A stretch of DNA of 64,000 nt. It comes from Phytophthora hibernalis. Lineage: Eukaryota; Oomycota; Peronosporomycetes; Peronosporales; Peronosporaceae. A program made the translations under genes and the position numbers. The notes below the pieces were generated by a model. That model was given only the letters and a program-made list of their open reading frames with translations, did not search any database and was not told the origin of the DNA. Below, one piece after another: positions 11,892 through 24,095 of the stretch (position 1 is its first letter; every line of letters begins with the position of its first letter). The stretch is from assembly GCA_012656075.1 (NCBI GenBank), contig JAAKBF010000093.1, positions 186,001 through 250,000 on the forward strand, written 5' to 3'.

Positions 11892-13925
11892 CTACGAGCT
11901 CGACGAACTCAGTAGCGGCACGTGATCACCTCTAGCGTTGTCGTTCACTCGCCCAATCGGTTCGCCAATTATGATTCCGGTGGGTGCTTCCTCTGACCCA
12001 ACAGCTCTGTATCCGGGGCCATCGCTGCTTTCTCTCTTCATGTTGTACAAGTCGTCCTCGCCAACTCCAGCACCGATCCACATTGAGCGGAAATCGCCGT
12101 TCCGCTTCGACACGGCAATTAGTGTGCCCAGTGTGGTTGGGACGAGGTACATGAGCGCCGGCTGGCCCATTTCCGTGACCATGACAGCGATATTGGCTAG
12201 TGCTAAGCCAACAGCGTAGCCGACAGCCATGAGCTGGAAGTAACTCGTGCCCTGCGAATAGTCGAAGCGCAGCGAGAACGAAAGGAGCATGCCTGGCAAA
12301 ATGATGTCGCCGAGACCGAGCATGCTGACGCCTCCAGCCCAATCCATAACTCGAGGCAGCACGAGAAGCATTGGCATGGGTTCAGGGTCTACACATGCCG
12401 GATATTGTGGGTATCGTTCGCAGTAGTCGACGCCCGGGTAGCCGCTTTTCGTATACGCTGCAGGTCCTCCAGTGGCCACATCCTCCATCACGCTTGAGCC
12501 GAAAAAGATCGGAGACAGGAACACGAAGAAGACGTCGTAGCAGAAAGCCAACGTAAGCAGCACGGTCGCCACTTTGAGGTTGGGCAACTGCACCGTACGC
12601 AGGAACACGAAGCAAAGCGAAATCCCCATAAAGTCCTGCAGAGCCCAGTACGTCCGTCGATGCAAGTACCACACCACAGCAAGTGTACAACTTGGCAGGA
12701 AACCGAGAATTTCAGACAATCGCGCAGTGTCACCGAGCAACGGCATCGTAACCTCTCGGGAAGCTGAGCTCGGCAACAACCACTCCACAGCAGGCACTGC
12801 GACCACGTGAGTCAGCGTCGCTGCGCCCGACACTGCAAACAGCACAGGAATGGCGCCACCAATCTTCACGTAGTAGAAAACCGTCAAGAAAACTCCCGCA
12901 AGAGCGATGAAGCCCACAGCATGTCTCGCATCCAGCTCCCAAACGTCCTCCCGAGGTTCGTTCTCTTCCTCATGACTCACATCCTGATCACCACTTATCT
13001 TCTGTTCTCGAGCTGCATCATTTTCACTTCGACGACGTAGAGAACTCGTCGAATAGTACGCGGCCCCCAACGCCGTGACGACCCCAGCGCCCACAACAGC
13101 ATCGACGACACGTCAATCAACGGCAGTTCACGTCGGTACGTGCGCGCCACCAGCGACGACGGGTACTTGTCCATGGCCTTCTGCAGTTTCTGTCCGTTGG
13201 TGATCGTCACGTACACAACAGGGATCACCAGCTCCTTGGTCGTGGATCGGTTCGTGGCGCCCATGAGCACGAACGTGTCCCACAAGCAGCAGACCTGGTG
13301 CTTGCTGCCACTAGTGCGTCCCGTGAGCACGCACGACCTGGACACGCACTTGTGGTCGCCACTGCACTCCTCAGCATCTGTCGTCCACACGGGGATGCCA
13401 ATCTGTCCACGAACGCCTGTCCTCTAGTACAGTCGAACTCGAAGGCCGGTTTATCCACGACCGCCAGATTGGAGGTCCCTGTTTGCTGCGTGGCAGAGCT
13501 CACGACCGACGTGTTTGTACTATTACCACTAGCTATAGCTTCGTACACGGCGCGCTTCGTGCCTCTCACGATCAACCCCTTGGCACCGGCAGCTTGTGCT
13601 TTCTGCGCTTTCACGACGAACGAGCAGTTGCCGCGATCCACAACCACGACCGACCCGTGTCTCGACGTGGTCGGATCCTCCGACAGATGGTAGGATGCAC
13701 AACCGTCGCGGTTGTCGGTCGGCAGCTGCACCAACGTCTTCCAACGCGAATCGTGACGCGCCGGCAGTGACACGCCCCACCCGGCGGACGCACTAGGCGC
13801 ACACAACTGCTCCGCGAAGGCCGGCGGCTCGTGCGTCGACTGGGGCAGTAGATCCAGAGACAGGACCCCGTGGGGAGCACGCCCTGCACGCACGGGAGCG
13901 ACACCAGCAGCAACAGGAACCTCAT
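11892..13925 (-). CDS. Signal peptide peptidase-like intramembrane aspartyl protease (SPPL2 type)
   Basis: Single exon, about 678 aa. A hydrophobic signal peptide starts at the ATG at 13925 (MRFLLLLVSLP). A protease-associated luminal domain follows (VVVVDRGNCSFVVKAQKAQAAGAKG), then a multi-pass domain with both catalytic aspartates, in FCYDVFFVF and MLGLGD, and the conserved QPALMYL. This is the SPPL2 layout: a PA domain plus a GxGD protease that cleaves type II membrane-protein stubs in endosomes or lysosomes. The C-terminus is cytosolic and Ser-rich. Three one-base losses break the frame, near 13870 (a GGGG run), 13425 (GG) and 13090 (GG). Each is fixed by one added G, which gives a continuous family-like protein, so sequencing error is more likely than a pseudogene. 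Confidence 0.88.
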
Positions 13926-14058
13926 GGTGAATTTAGATCTGCTGAGACTTTGTGGATATAATGGGATAAAAGTGGATAAAAATAGGATATTCTAGGGATA
14001 TTTTTAGATTTGGGTACCGTATGTTGAAGTGAAAGTTGAAGTTTTTGGTGCTTTGAAA
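13926..14058. promoter_or_regulatory. Short bidirectional promoter with GGATA repeats
   Basis: Only about 130 bp separate the divergent starts of the protease gene (13925, minus) and the coiled-coil gene (14059, plus). The segment is AT-rich and repeats GGATA five times (gtGGATAtaatgGGATAaa, then three more) between about 13951 and 14001. The repeats may be a shared regulatory element; no factor can be named. Confidence 0.45.
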
Positions 14059-17000
14059 ATGGATTTAAGAGCGAGGAATGATAACATGAGGGCTAGACAG
14101 GTGCTGAGTGCGAGTATCTCGGCGGACGCATTGCTGGATCAGGAGCAAATTTCGCGACGTCCGAAGCAGTTTATTATCACGGATATTTTGCCTCAAAATG
14201 GGAACAAGACTCTGTTGACGTCTCCGACAACACTTGGACCGTTGTCGCTGCCTCGACCTGGTAAGAATATGACGTTGTTTTCGACAGGAGAACGGAGATG
14301 AACCCTCCGGCAGCTCCGAAGTCGGTTAAAAAGGAGGTGAGACAGGTGACACGCTCACTTGAGAGCTATGCGGAGCGACTGGAGATGCCCGAGAACACGG
14401 AGCTTTTTGCGTATGCTAGTGCACTGTGTCACCGTGTCACGGGGAGATATCTACCACGCGCGTTGCTACAGAGCGATCCTGAAGCCCAACAACGCGAGCT
14501 CGAACGGGTGCAACGCGACCCTGAAATTCTGCGAGCGATTGATTCGGTGCGTGTGCTGTCAGCGCAGTTTAAGGATGTGGCGCAGAATACGATGGGTCAT
14601 CGAAAGGATTTGGGCCTTACGTTATTTCGTATTGAAGAGAGTTATCTCAAGCTCTTTGAAAAGCTGCTGGAGCTTTCTCTTCGATTGTATTGGGACTACG
14701 AACAGCGCACCGGAGCGCAACGTAGAGAAGATCGGGCGACTGCCGAACGCTGGCGTGAGAAATATGAACGAAAATGTGAAGAATGTGTGAAACTCAGCAA
14801 GAAGCTGGCTGCGCGGGAAATTATTCATCGTACACGGGAAATCGAGCTTCACGACTATGAAGGACAAACGAGAGCGATTGAGAAAGAACTCGAAACCAAC
14901 GCGAGCTAGAGGCGCAGATACTTCAGTTGCAGAACGCAGCCGCTCTGCAGCGAGTACTTGGACGCAAGTTACTAGACGATTTTGCACTGCTGACAGTATG
15001 TATTCCCTGCCGCAGTTTGAAATCCTGGTGCTCCAGACTGATACTTGAAGTATTTACTTCCTTGTTGTGGGTAGAAAACTCATGAAGACATGCTTGAGTA
15101 TCAAAAGCAGCTACGTGAAGAGGTACGGTAGCTGTATTTTGATGCTAGGGTATGACCTTCATGAATGTTGGACTGAGTGAAGAATGAATACAGTCGCAAG
15201 CTCAGCACAAACAACTCATTAACGACCTCAGGTATGTTTTGAGGCTTTTAATTGTGCAAATGCAATGCCTGTGACGCGTCATTTTCTTGTCGTCTGCCTG
15301 TAGGAGGACGGTTCAAGAAAAGACCGATTTATTTCAAGCAGGAAGTCACGCTTCGTGAATTAGAGGAAATCGTTTCTGTTGCTCCAGTTGTTTATGAGTC
15401 GCGGTCCTCGCAAACTGAAGTTGATGACGATGGTCTGTGGGATGTTCAGGTCTGCGCTCAATTGCATTTGGTGTCAGCTGATGTGGGCAAAACTGACCAA
15501 ACGCTGATTTGTAACGCATGATAGGACGGAATTCCACGATTCGTGTCAAAAAGTGTAATGCATAAGATGATGTGGCGCCGATTTAATGCGTTTGTCTCCT
15601 GCAAGAACTGCGGTGGTCGACCTTTTCCTAAGGCAGCGAAGACGGATTCATTCAGAAGCAACTCTCATGATGAGAATAACGAGGTTTCTCAGCAAATACG
15701 ACTTTGAACGGTGTAAGAGGTGCCACTAACACGCGGTGATTTGTTTCATGCACGCGAATAGGAAACAGACATTTGGTCAGTTGACAGGAGCAAAAAGCAC
15801 ACCAAGAAAGCTGCAAGGCGATTCGAGCGCATCGAGCAGCAATGGTGCGTGTTAAGTGGACGTTCATTACTGAAGTGTGAATGCTTACGTGGTATGTTGG
15901 TTCATGTTAGGGAGCTGCCGAGTAATACCGTGCTCTTCCTTTCAAACTTGCCTAAATCTGTTGTAGCATTTCCGTTCTACACTCTTGAGCAGGTGATCGA
16001 AAAGATCGAGGCAATTTATGACGATAAATTTGTCTCCGACAAGGCAGATGAAGCTGACGGTGTAGCTCAAGCAGAGCTGGTACGTGGATATTACCCCTGT
16101 TTTCGTAAGCAGAAGAGATCTAACAGGCTATACTTTATGTGTGGTGAATATATTAACAGTCTCCTTTCATCTGTGAGTATTTTCTAAAGACTCACGGCTT
16201 ACGCCAAAGTGCCGAAATTGGGCTGTACCGCTTTTTTGTCTCAGTCAAAAGCACGTACCAACGCAATTCGCACGTTCGGCTATTTGCCCGGATGTCGAAC
16301 CTGCTCAAAATTCAAGACGAAGGTTCAGAAACCGATGAATCAACTGCGACGCTAACAACCAAAGTAGCTGGCAAGAAGAAAAACACCAGCAGTTCCAGTC
16401 AGACAGCCGACTCTGGTGGTGACTCCGATATCAAGCCCAAAAAGCGCTCCAGTTACCTTGATCGAAGTTTCCTTCGTGTTTTCTTGGAAGCCCGGTATTA
16501 TATGCTACGCGCACCACCACGAGTGCCTCCTCCGAAAGGGAAGAAAAATCGTAAACTGGAAGGTTCCGGTAGTCCCGATCATAAACTGCCGATGGAAGAG
16601 CACGTCGTTCAAGTAGAGCCGATGAAAAAGTGGGTACCACTCGATCATGCTATCACTGTTCTTCGGTGGTATATCAATTGTCTACCCGAGGATAGCATAT
16701 CCGCCTACTGTCGGCAGGTACGCCCTACTGTTAAGTCGTAGTTTTTGCTGTATCTCTCTAATGGGCTTATCGTCCCTGGCAGGTCGAGCACAGCACGGCG
16801 ATGTATGATGGACGAACGATTACAGAAATCGCAGGCAACCGTCTTGCTGTTCGCGCTGAGATGCGGCGTGTTATGTTGGTAAATGAGAATCCAGACTCCT
16901 TTGCGTCAGCTAACGCTGAAGGCAGCAAGGGTCGACAACGTCCTTTACCTCCTCGCATCGTTGCAGATGCGCACAAAGTGCTCAACTTGTTAATGGATGC

Positions 17001-17603
17001 GCTTGAGCAACGTCGAGAAGGAATCAAGAAGGACTTGACAGCACTCTTTGATGCAGTAAGGGTTCATCCTACAAAACCACTACCATTGACAATGAGTTGT
17101 AACGATGATATGTTGTATTTTGTTTGGTGTAGGGCGATGTGAACCATGATTGCGTTCTAACCCTTGACGAGTTTGGTGCGATTATCCGAAGCCGAAAGCC
17201 ATACTTCAGCGACCGAAGAATCCTGCGCATGTTCCGTGAGGCTCTAATGGGTGGCGTAGATCAGTCATTTGCGCTATCCATGGAGGCTTTCGTGGTAGTT
17301 TGCAACGATCACGGGTTGGTATCACTACTTCCCGATGATCGCATGGTTGACCCATTCGCTTCTCCCGAGGCAGCGCCGGGTACTAGCCGGCAACCAAAGG
17401 GACCTAAGCCGTCAAAGCAGAATGACGGGGTGTCAGAATCGCATGCTACAAACACTGCCACAGACGTGATTTCCTCTCTGCTGGCAGAAATATCAGAAGA
17501 TATAAACTGGGACGATAGCGCACTACCTTCTGCAAGAGCAGAAGAAGTTGATGAAGACGAAAACCTTGTTTTGGAACATCCAGAAACAAACTTCGACATG
17601 TAA
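14059..17603 (+). CDS. Ten-exon coiled-coil protein with degenerate EF-hand, function unknown
   Basis: Exons by eye: 14059-14995, 15075-15122, 15194-15231, 15304-15449, 15525-15683, 15762-15844, 15911-16079, 16190-16717, 16783-17055 and 17133-17603; about 951 aa. Introns are 65-110 bp with GTATGT/GTACG donors. The N-terminal third is helical and charged (coiled coil around 14640-14900), the middle is basic and Ser-rich, and residues encoded at 17133-17170 form an EF-hand-like loop (DVNHDCVLTLDE) with the usual Gly replaced by Cys. The C-terminus is acidic. I do not recognise the family. Frame breaks occur near 14290, 14900 and 15345; an alternative start is the ATG at 14298. It ends 40 bp from the convergent membrane-protein gene. 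Confidence 0.7.
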
Positions 17604-17643
17604 GTCGTCATAACTAAATAATCTTCGAAAGTGTTTCGTGCCA

Positions 17644-18317
17644 TTACGAGCCTCCTCCTCGAGCTCCACTTGAACTGACATTACTACTCGGCTCTTGTAC
17701 TGCAACTGCATCGTTGATATTTCCCGTCAGAGGCTTAACTTCTGTTCCGTCGATGGCAGCGCTCGATGTTTCGCTGGGCCTGTTAGCGACTGCTACATGA
17801 TTGCGGTGTTTGGCTCGATTGGTGATAGCATGAATGCGCTGCATGCTTCCGACGGTCGCGACCTTGGCCAGGAGATTAAGCACGAGCGTAAAGAGGGTGA
17901 ATTGGTTCGTACTGCAGCCTGGAAAGTGATCGGACGCGCCGCCACAGCTCACGATTGATACGGCATTCGTATTGCAAAACTGGTCAAAGAATACCCGTCC
18001 GGAAACCCACAAATTCATCCAAACGATGTCTGTGACCACTGAAAAGCTGATAGCAATCATGTGCAGAGGCACAAGACGCGTATACTTCGCACTCCACGAT
18101 GGAGTACAAGCTAGTAGACACCACAGCGCCAGCGAAAATTATAGGCCGGAAATGCCACGTAAGAGAGCTGCATCAGCAGGCTGCACCCAAGCTGCACTTG
18201 AGCCAGGCGACTTACGGCTTTCCACCATTTCTGTTCATGGGTGAGTACTGCAAGCGGCGCATTGGCAGGGGTCTTCTTCTTAGAACGGCGTGTCCAACGA
18301 GAGTCCTTGGTTGGCAT
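17644..18317 (-). CDS. Small multi-pass membrane protein, unknown
   Basis: ATG at 18317; about 224 aa after one frame correction near 18140, where TTT probably should be TTTT. A basic N-terminal segment (RRSKKK) is followed by three or four hydrophobic segments, including one reading MIAISFSVVTDIVWMNLWV and one around NQFTLFTLVLNLLAKVATV. The tail is hydrophilic and Ser/Gly-rich. I do not recognise the family. It converges on the ten-exon gene, leaving a 40-bp gap between stops. Coding is supported by hydrophobic periodicity, by continuity across the break and by tight packing with real neighbours. Confidence 0.6.
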
Positions 18318-18417
18318 TATTGAGCTGTCTTCAATGCTTGGATGAGTACGACCAAGGTGTCGCCTCGAGGAAGCGAAAATAGTAGTCTTGAAACTCCTCC
18401 GTCAATCACGTTCGCTT

Positions 18418-20571
18418 TTACATGTTAGTAGCGCCAAGGCTTTCAATGTACTCGACGTACTGGAATGACTTATCAACAAGCTTGATATGCTGGGTTTTGC
18501 GCCAATAATTCAAAATCAACGCATCCAGATACACAAGTTGTTGAGCAGACACACCACCTTCTCCGTCGAGGTTGTCTTGAACATGCTCTGAAATGGACGG
18601 AGTTTGGGAAGAAGTGGTGGATACTGCAGCTGTAATAGCCAATCGGCTAGCATCACGTGCCATACCATTCGATTCGAGAGCATTCCCGCTTGCTTGGAGA
18701 TTCCAACCTCGAGCTTTGAACCATATCGAGCAGGCAGCGCTCTCGTCATGTTTTCTCCACAGCAGAAGAACGAGATTAAACTGAATGGCAAGACAAGCCG
18801 GATATTGCTGTAAACCTTCTCGTAGGATCGAGATAGCGGCATCAAGACCATTGCGGCAAGCCGTGGCAACAGCCAGATTGTTTAGCAACTGTGTGTGGCA
18901 CGACACAATCTCTTCGGAAATCACATTGATCCTTCGGGTATCACTAGACCTGATTTGCTTCGCATCTTGCACCTTTGGCAGAACAGTCTGCTTGAGATAG
19001 TCGTAGCATTCATCGACGCGCTCCAAGCACAACAACGCATCTGCCTTGTACAGATGAAGAAGCAGAAGTGATACCGTCACAGAGTCCTCTTTCAGGATAC
19101 TGCCCTCGCCAAGCTTAAGCAAGTATTGTTCACATTTTATGAGTGCCAGTGAAGGAAGCTTGCACTACAGGCAAAACATTGCGTCAATTAGTCAGTCAAA
19201 CGCATGGCAGAGATGTTGTGCATTTGGGTATCATACCTGTAGCAGCACGTAGACATAATCTCGTGCAGTCTCAGCAGAAGATATACGCGTGTCTTCAAGA
19301 CTAAAAATCTTTTCAAAGTGCTTTTTGACTCCAGCCAGATGCCTAATTTACAACAACATTAAACACGTTAGTAATCTCTTTGTAGAATATTGCATATTTA
19401 ATCCAAAGTTGCTCACCATTTTCCATAGCAGCTCTAGCTAAGTGTAAGTGAACCGTTGGTAGATCCACACTTGTCAGCTGATTTGGAAGCAACAGATCCA
19501 GACTGGATTTGTCAAATAGACACGATGATGGTTCCTCACAAGCGAAATCAGTGTTGCCATCAAGCTGTTTTCGTTTCCAATCTGAAGCTTTATTGTCTTC
19601 CTCGGACTCGAGAACAAATCCCAGCAACTGCTGCTGGCCCTCAAAGTTATCCATGCGCTCCATAAGGAGCGCGTAGTTAAACAAAGACCTCGATTGCAAA
19701 ACATCAATTTCCAGTGCACGTTGGAGCTGCCCCGATGCAGCGTGAAAATCTTCCTCTTGCAGCTTCGCCAAAGCTTGCAACGACAAACAAGCTACAGGTT
19801 CGTAGTTCACTCGAACACACTTGTCAAGCGCAGCGACAGCACCACTTGACTTTCCATTGCGAACCATTGCCACCGCATACCAATAGAAGATAACTCCGTC
19901 CTTCTCATCGTCCCCACAGACTTCCACTGCACTCTGGAAGCACGTCAACGCGCTCGTATCTTCTTTCTTCTCCACCATAACCACCATTCCACATAGAAAC
20001 AGTGGCCACTTGGACAGATCTTTCGTCTCCCATGCTTCAAACAGAAATCACTGCACACAGTGAGCAGCTCCTCCACCTTCTTCAGCGTCCCAATTCGGTC
20101 ATACGATACCCAGCAACACGCCAACAGCACGCACAATTTCATCAGCTCTTTCACCACGTTTACAGCTTGTGCTGGCGTCTGTGCGCCTTCCCAGAGCCTG
20201 TGGAGCAGCCTTTGATACATGTTGCAAAAGTGAGTCATTTTCAGCTCGAGATCTTCATCCCCAGAGCCTCCAACACTCGCGAGTGAGCTTGCCACTGCAG
20301 TCTCCAATAGAAACACGCGTTTCTGCCACTTGGAACTCGCTGTTGGGCCTGTAATCGGTCGATTCTGGACCAGGAACGCTATAACTTGGGTTGTCACGTG
20401 ACATACGGCGATTGCACGCGCTTCTCGACCGATTCCAGCGCTTCCAGAGCCTTGCAACTGCTTCCTGACGCCCTCTAGATGTTGCACGAGGTCGCTCTCG
20501 CTCAGACGCGAGCTGTGGACGCCTGCAGCGGCGTCGCGGACAAGCTGTAGCAAGGCCAACGCGCTCTCCAT
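18418..20571 (-). CDS. TPR-repeat protein, probable FANCG/XRCC9-like
   Basis: Exons 19417-20571, 19237-19342 and 18418-19164; about 669 aa starting MESALALLQLV. The protein is all helical, with degenerate TPR-like pairs across its length (for example FYWYAVAMVRNGKSSGAVAALDKC; LLNNLAVATACRNGLDAAIS). Length, the LLLPN segment in mid-protein and the closing TPR followed by an acidic tail resemble Fanconi anaemia group G protein, a scaffold of the FA core complex in crosslink repair. This assignment rests on layout and local motif feel, not alignment; another TPR scaffold is possible. Frame breaks lie near 20035 and at the 19417 donor, each consistent with one missing base. Confidence 0.5.
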
Positions 20572-20750
20572 TGACAAGTTGTAAATAACAGGTTAGACAG
20601 GGTATGGACTAGATGGCTACATACTATGTAGCCATAATTTCATGAAACAATTTGCTGGTTAGTTGATTTTTTGCTCTCTTTTCAGTGACTGTCAGCTACA
20701 GTACGTGCTTTTGCTGTTCGAGATGCAGCTAGATAGTTGAAACGCCGTTT

Positions 20751-21635
20751 TTAGAGCTGCTTGGACTTCTTCGGGCTGTCTGGACCGCAGTCTTCCACCA
20801 CAATCGTCTGATGCCCATGCCCGTGTCGAGGATGTGAATCTTCTTCTGGAGCTGCTCCATGCGCACGTACTGCATGAAGATTGGGCCGTGGTAGGTCGAG
20901 ATGCCCATGAATATGTGCCACCTGGAGCAAAAATACAGCCAAACAGTTAGCAGACAATATGCTTTTTCAGTGATCAGGTCGACCGTACCAGGCGTGACCT
21001 TGTGGGTTCACGGGTAGTCCACGGATGAGGTGGCAGTAGTGGTAGTCCATGATCCAAAACGCAAAACCAATGAGACTTGACGTGACGTAGGACCGCGCCA
21101 CCGCTCGAGCTCTCGGGTCCTTCACCTCTGCGTAGTGGGCACAGAGACGTCCAGCGCCAAGCACCGCCATGGTACCGAAGAAGACCTGAAAGAGCGTCGT
21201 GAACCGGTAGATAGCGTGTACGACCGTGAAGATGGCTCCGATGGTCGTGAGGAACACTATCACGTATTTACTGGCGTTCTTGATTGGAAGTTGCTCGATT
21301 TCGTTGTTGTAGACTATGTAGAGCCACGCCAGGATGGACCAGACCATGGGTGTCTCGTCACACTGTTGGTACACGTGTTGCAGTGTACCGTGGAACATGG
21401 CAGACCCGAAGCCCGTGACCATTACGCCAATAAACTGCAAGTGGAATCGAGGCTCAAAGCCCATTTTAATGCTGCGGTACAAGCCGTAGAGTCCCAGCAA
21501 CACGAAAAGCGAATTGCTGATAGTGTTCCAGAACTCGGCGATGTAGTAGCTGTGCTCGTAGTTGTTCTCGCACCAATCGATGGTGGAGGTAGGTGGACCC
21601 CAGAAACCTGGTGCTCGCATACTGGTGTGCTGCAT
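20751..21635 (-). CDS. Alkaline ceramidase, copy 1
   Basis: Exons 20989-21635 and 20751-20921; 272 aa. Donor GTACGG at 20988 joins TG to G so that the junction reads HAWWHIF, the conserved last helix. Family marks of the CREST hydrolase fold are present: WCENNY at the N-terminus, FGSAMFHGTLQ (Ser and His metal-site residues), DETPMVW, FWIMDYHYCH and HAWWH. Seven membrane segments are expected, in ER or Golgi, where the enzyme splits ceramide to sphingosine and fatty acid. One base is missing near 20809: GGCATCAGACG here against GGTATCCAGACC in copy 2. This disrupts only the last about 20 codons. The start chosen is MQHTSMRAPG. Confidence 0.9.
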
Positions 21636-21918
21636 CGTTCCGTTGGAAGCTCTTGCGTACAAGTCGGCGAAAACGCAAATGGCTTTGGAAGGGACGTTCG
21701 TTTTGATCTCAGCTGGTTTTTGACTTGGACTTTGTATACCGACCGCCTTTTCCTGTGTATGTTGAAGAAGTCTCAACGAGAAGCGTTTTCGTGGACAAAT
21801 AATACGCGATTGCCCGATGGGCAAAACGGTCAGGACCCACGTGAGCGTCGACTTATATATTAGGTTAAACGCAAAGGCATGGTCAACAACCACGGCTTAT
21901 TCGCTCACTAGCGAATAC

Positions 21919-22797
21919 TTACAACTGCTTGGGCTTATGCTGGTCGTTATCGACGACGATGGTCTGGATACCGAGCCAAGCGTCCTGGATGCACACCTTC
22001 TTCTGGAGCTGCTCCATACGAACATACTGCATGAAGATCGGGCCGTGGTAAGACGAGATACCCATGAAAATGTGCCACCTGGGATAACATCAAGGAAGAG
22101 TTAGCAAAGCAACAGAAAAGCAGATACAAACACCGTACCAGGCGTGTCCTTGCGGATTCACGGGTAGTCCACGGAGTGTGTGGCAGTAGTGGTAGTCCAG
22201 CATCCAGAAGGCAAAGCCGATGAGTGCCGACGTCACGTAGGATCGCGCCACTGCTCGAGCTCTTGGGTCCGTCACCTCAGTGAAGTGCATACACAGACGA
22301 GCACATGTGAGGACAGCGAGGACGCCGAAGAAGAGCTGGAAGACCGTCGTGAAGCGGAAGATGGCGTGCACAACTGTGAAGATGGCACCGACGGTCGTGA
22401 GGAATGCGATGACGTAGTTGCTGGCGTTCTTGATTGAGAGCTGCTCGAGCTCGTTGTTGTACACGATGTAGATCCACACCAGCATGGCCCACACCATGGG
22501 CGTCTCGTCACACTGTTGGTACACGTGCTGTAGTGTACCGTGGAACATGGCAGACCCGAAACCTGTGACCATCACACCAATGAACTGCAAGTGGAATCGA
22601 GGCTCAAAGCCCATTTTAATGCTGCGGTACAAGCCGTAGAGTCCTAGCAGCACGAAGAGCAAGTTGCTGATAGTGTTCCAGAACTCGGCGATGTAGTAGC
22701 TGTGCTCGTAGTTGTTCTCGCACCAATCGATGGTGGAGGTAGGTGGACCCCAGAACCCCTCGGAAGCGGACATGTTGGCTGACCGCACGTTGGCCAT
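21919..22797 (-). CDS. Alkaline ceramidase, copy 2
   Basis: Exons 22139-22797 and 21919-22078; 272 aa, open throughout, starting MANVRSANMSASEG. It is near-identical in protein to copy 1, with the same intron position and GTACGG donor, so the pair is a tandem duplication. The same CREST-family metal-site residues are present (FGSAMFHGTL, FWMLDYHYCH, HAWWHIF). Divergence is greatest in the membrane segment around VLTCARLCMHF and in the C-terminal tail. The intergenic spacer to copy 1 is about 280 bp. Because this copy is unbroken it serves as an internal control for the frame break in copy 1. Confidence 0.92.
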
Positions 22798-24095
22798 CGG
22801 CTCTTCTTGCAGCTCTTCCTTGCGCGACTCGGGTCAAAATGGCGAATGAAGCGCTGGCCTCAGCTTCAGATTCTGACGGTCTTGAACCGACCGCAATCAT
22901 GGGGCCGGAATGCATAGAAGACCCAAGTGAATGTCTGCGACACCCGATGCGACGATGTGGATTGCGCGCTCAGCTGACCCACTGTAGCCGACAGCGTAGG
23001 TGACGAATGCAGAGCTCACTGCGCTGTCACCATTGGTGACCTGCAATGACAGCATGATTTTGCTGTTTGACTTGCTAGGAGTGGTTTGAGTTTGAACGAG
23101 TCCAGATTCGAGCGCTCCGCTACATGTACTCTACTCTGTATTGCATCGCTGATGATCCACTCGATCGATCACCCAAGGGGGTCGATAGCCGAGCCCGCGT
23201 GTCGGCATCCGTCTTGAACGCTGTGGCAACAGCATCCACGAGACCAGGAATTCACAATCAATCCAGCAGCGAACGCACGACTTGAGAGTCGTGGTGAATC
23301 ATCGAGCCGCTGGTGATATGAAAGGGTTAAACGTCGATGCGTTAACGGTTTTGCTAGTCGATCTCCACACCTTGAGCGGTGCTGCATTATACCGGTACAT
23401 GAACGCTTGCCGACTGGGTTTACACCAGCGAGTCTGCAAAACGACGGCATAGCTCTGTCGACATTCGCAATGCCATGCTTCCGTTAGTTCTCGCCACCGC
23501 TTCTCGTAGGGGATCTCAAAGGCAGACGTCTATGGAGAGGTAACGCTAGTGCTGAGCGCGTACTTCGAATCGATGTTTTCGCCCAAACAGCGTTGAAGCA
23601 GCAGCGGCTTCAACACGCACAGCGCGCCTTTGCTGCTTTCCCTGCGATTACGCTCCGCTCCCGACCAGGAAGCCTCCGCAGCACTCGTCGCAAGCAGCAA
23701 AAATAATTGCTACCCCTGGAGCGAGGCTTCATTAGAAATGCGCGCTACCGGTAGAAAATTGTTCTGGGTTGTCACTGCCGATGCCCCGTCCTATACGACG
23801 TAACCTGTGCAATACAGGTTGGAGGTCGCCAATCGAACACTGATAATGAGCTCCTCGAACAACTTGCCTCCCTCTCTGCATTATCATGCCCTGACCAAAA
23901 AGCCCGCAGCGACCACATTTCATGGCTGCCGATGCTCATTGGCACAGATGTGCACAGCCACCTCCGCCACGTACTTGCTCTCCTCTGATTGGCTAGAGGT
24001 CGCTTTAATGCCAATAATACCCCGATTTAATGCCTCCCGTCGAATCCAGCGTGTGTCGCTTCCAGCAGATACCAAAAATATAAATTGGAGCGAGG
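22798..24095. other. Intergenic stretch, 1.3 kb, with CCAAT-type boxes near the carrier gene
   Basis: No supported gene. Short reading frames here lack codon structure or family motifs. Close to the carrier start, ATTGG (inverted CCAAT) occurs at about 23938 and 23988, and an AT-rich AAAAATATAAATTGG at about 24073-24087. These are plausible promoter elements for the carrier gene at 24096. The segment separates divergent genes (ceramidase 2 and carrier). Confidence 0.5.

Noticed and set aside
20989..22144. Frameshift at the ceramidase splice junctions (G lost before GTGGCAC)
   Set aside because: Choosing the donor GTACGG four bases earlier gives HAWWH in frame in both copies, so no base is missing there.
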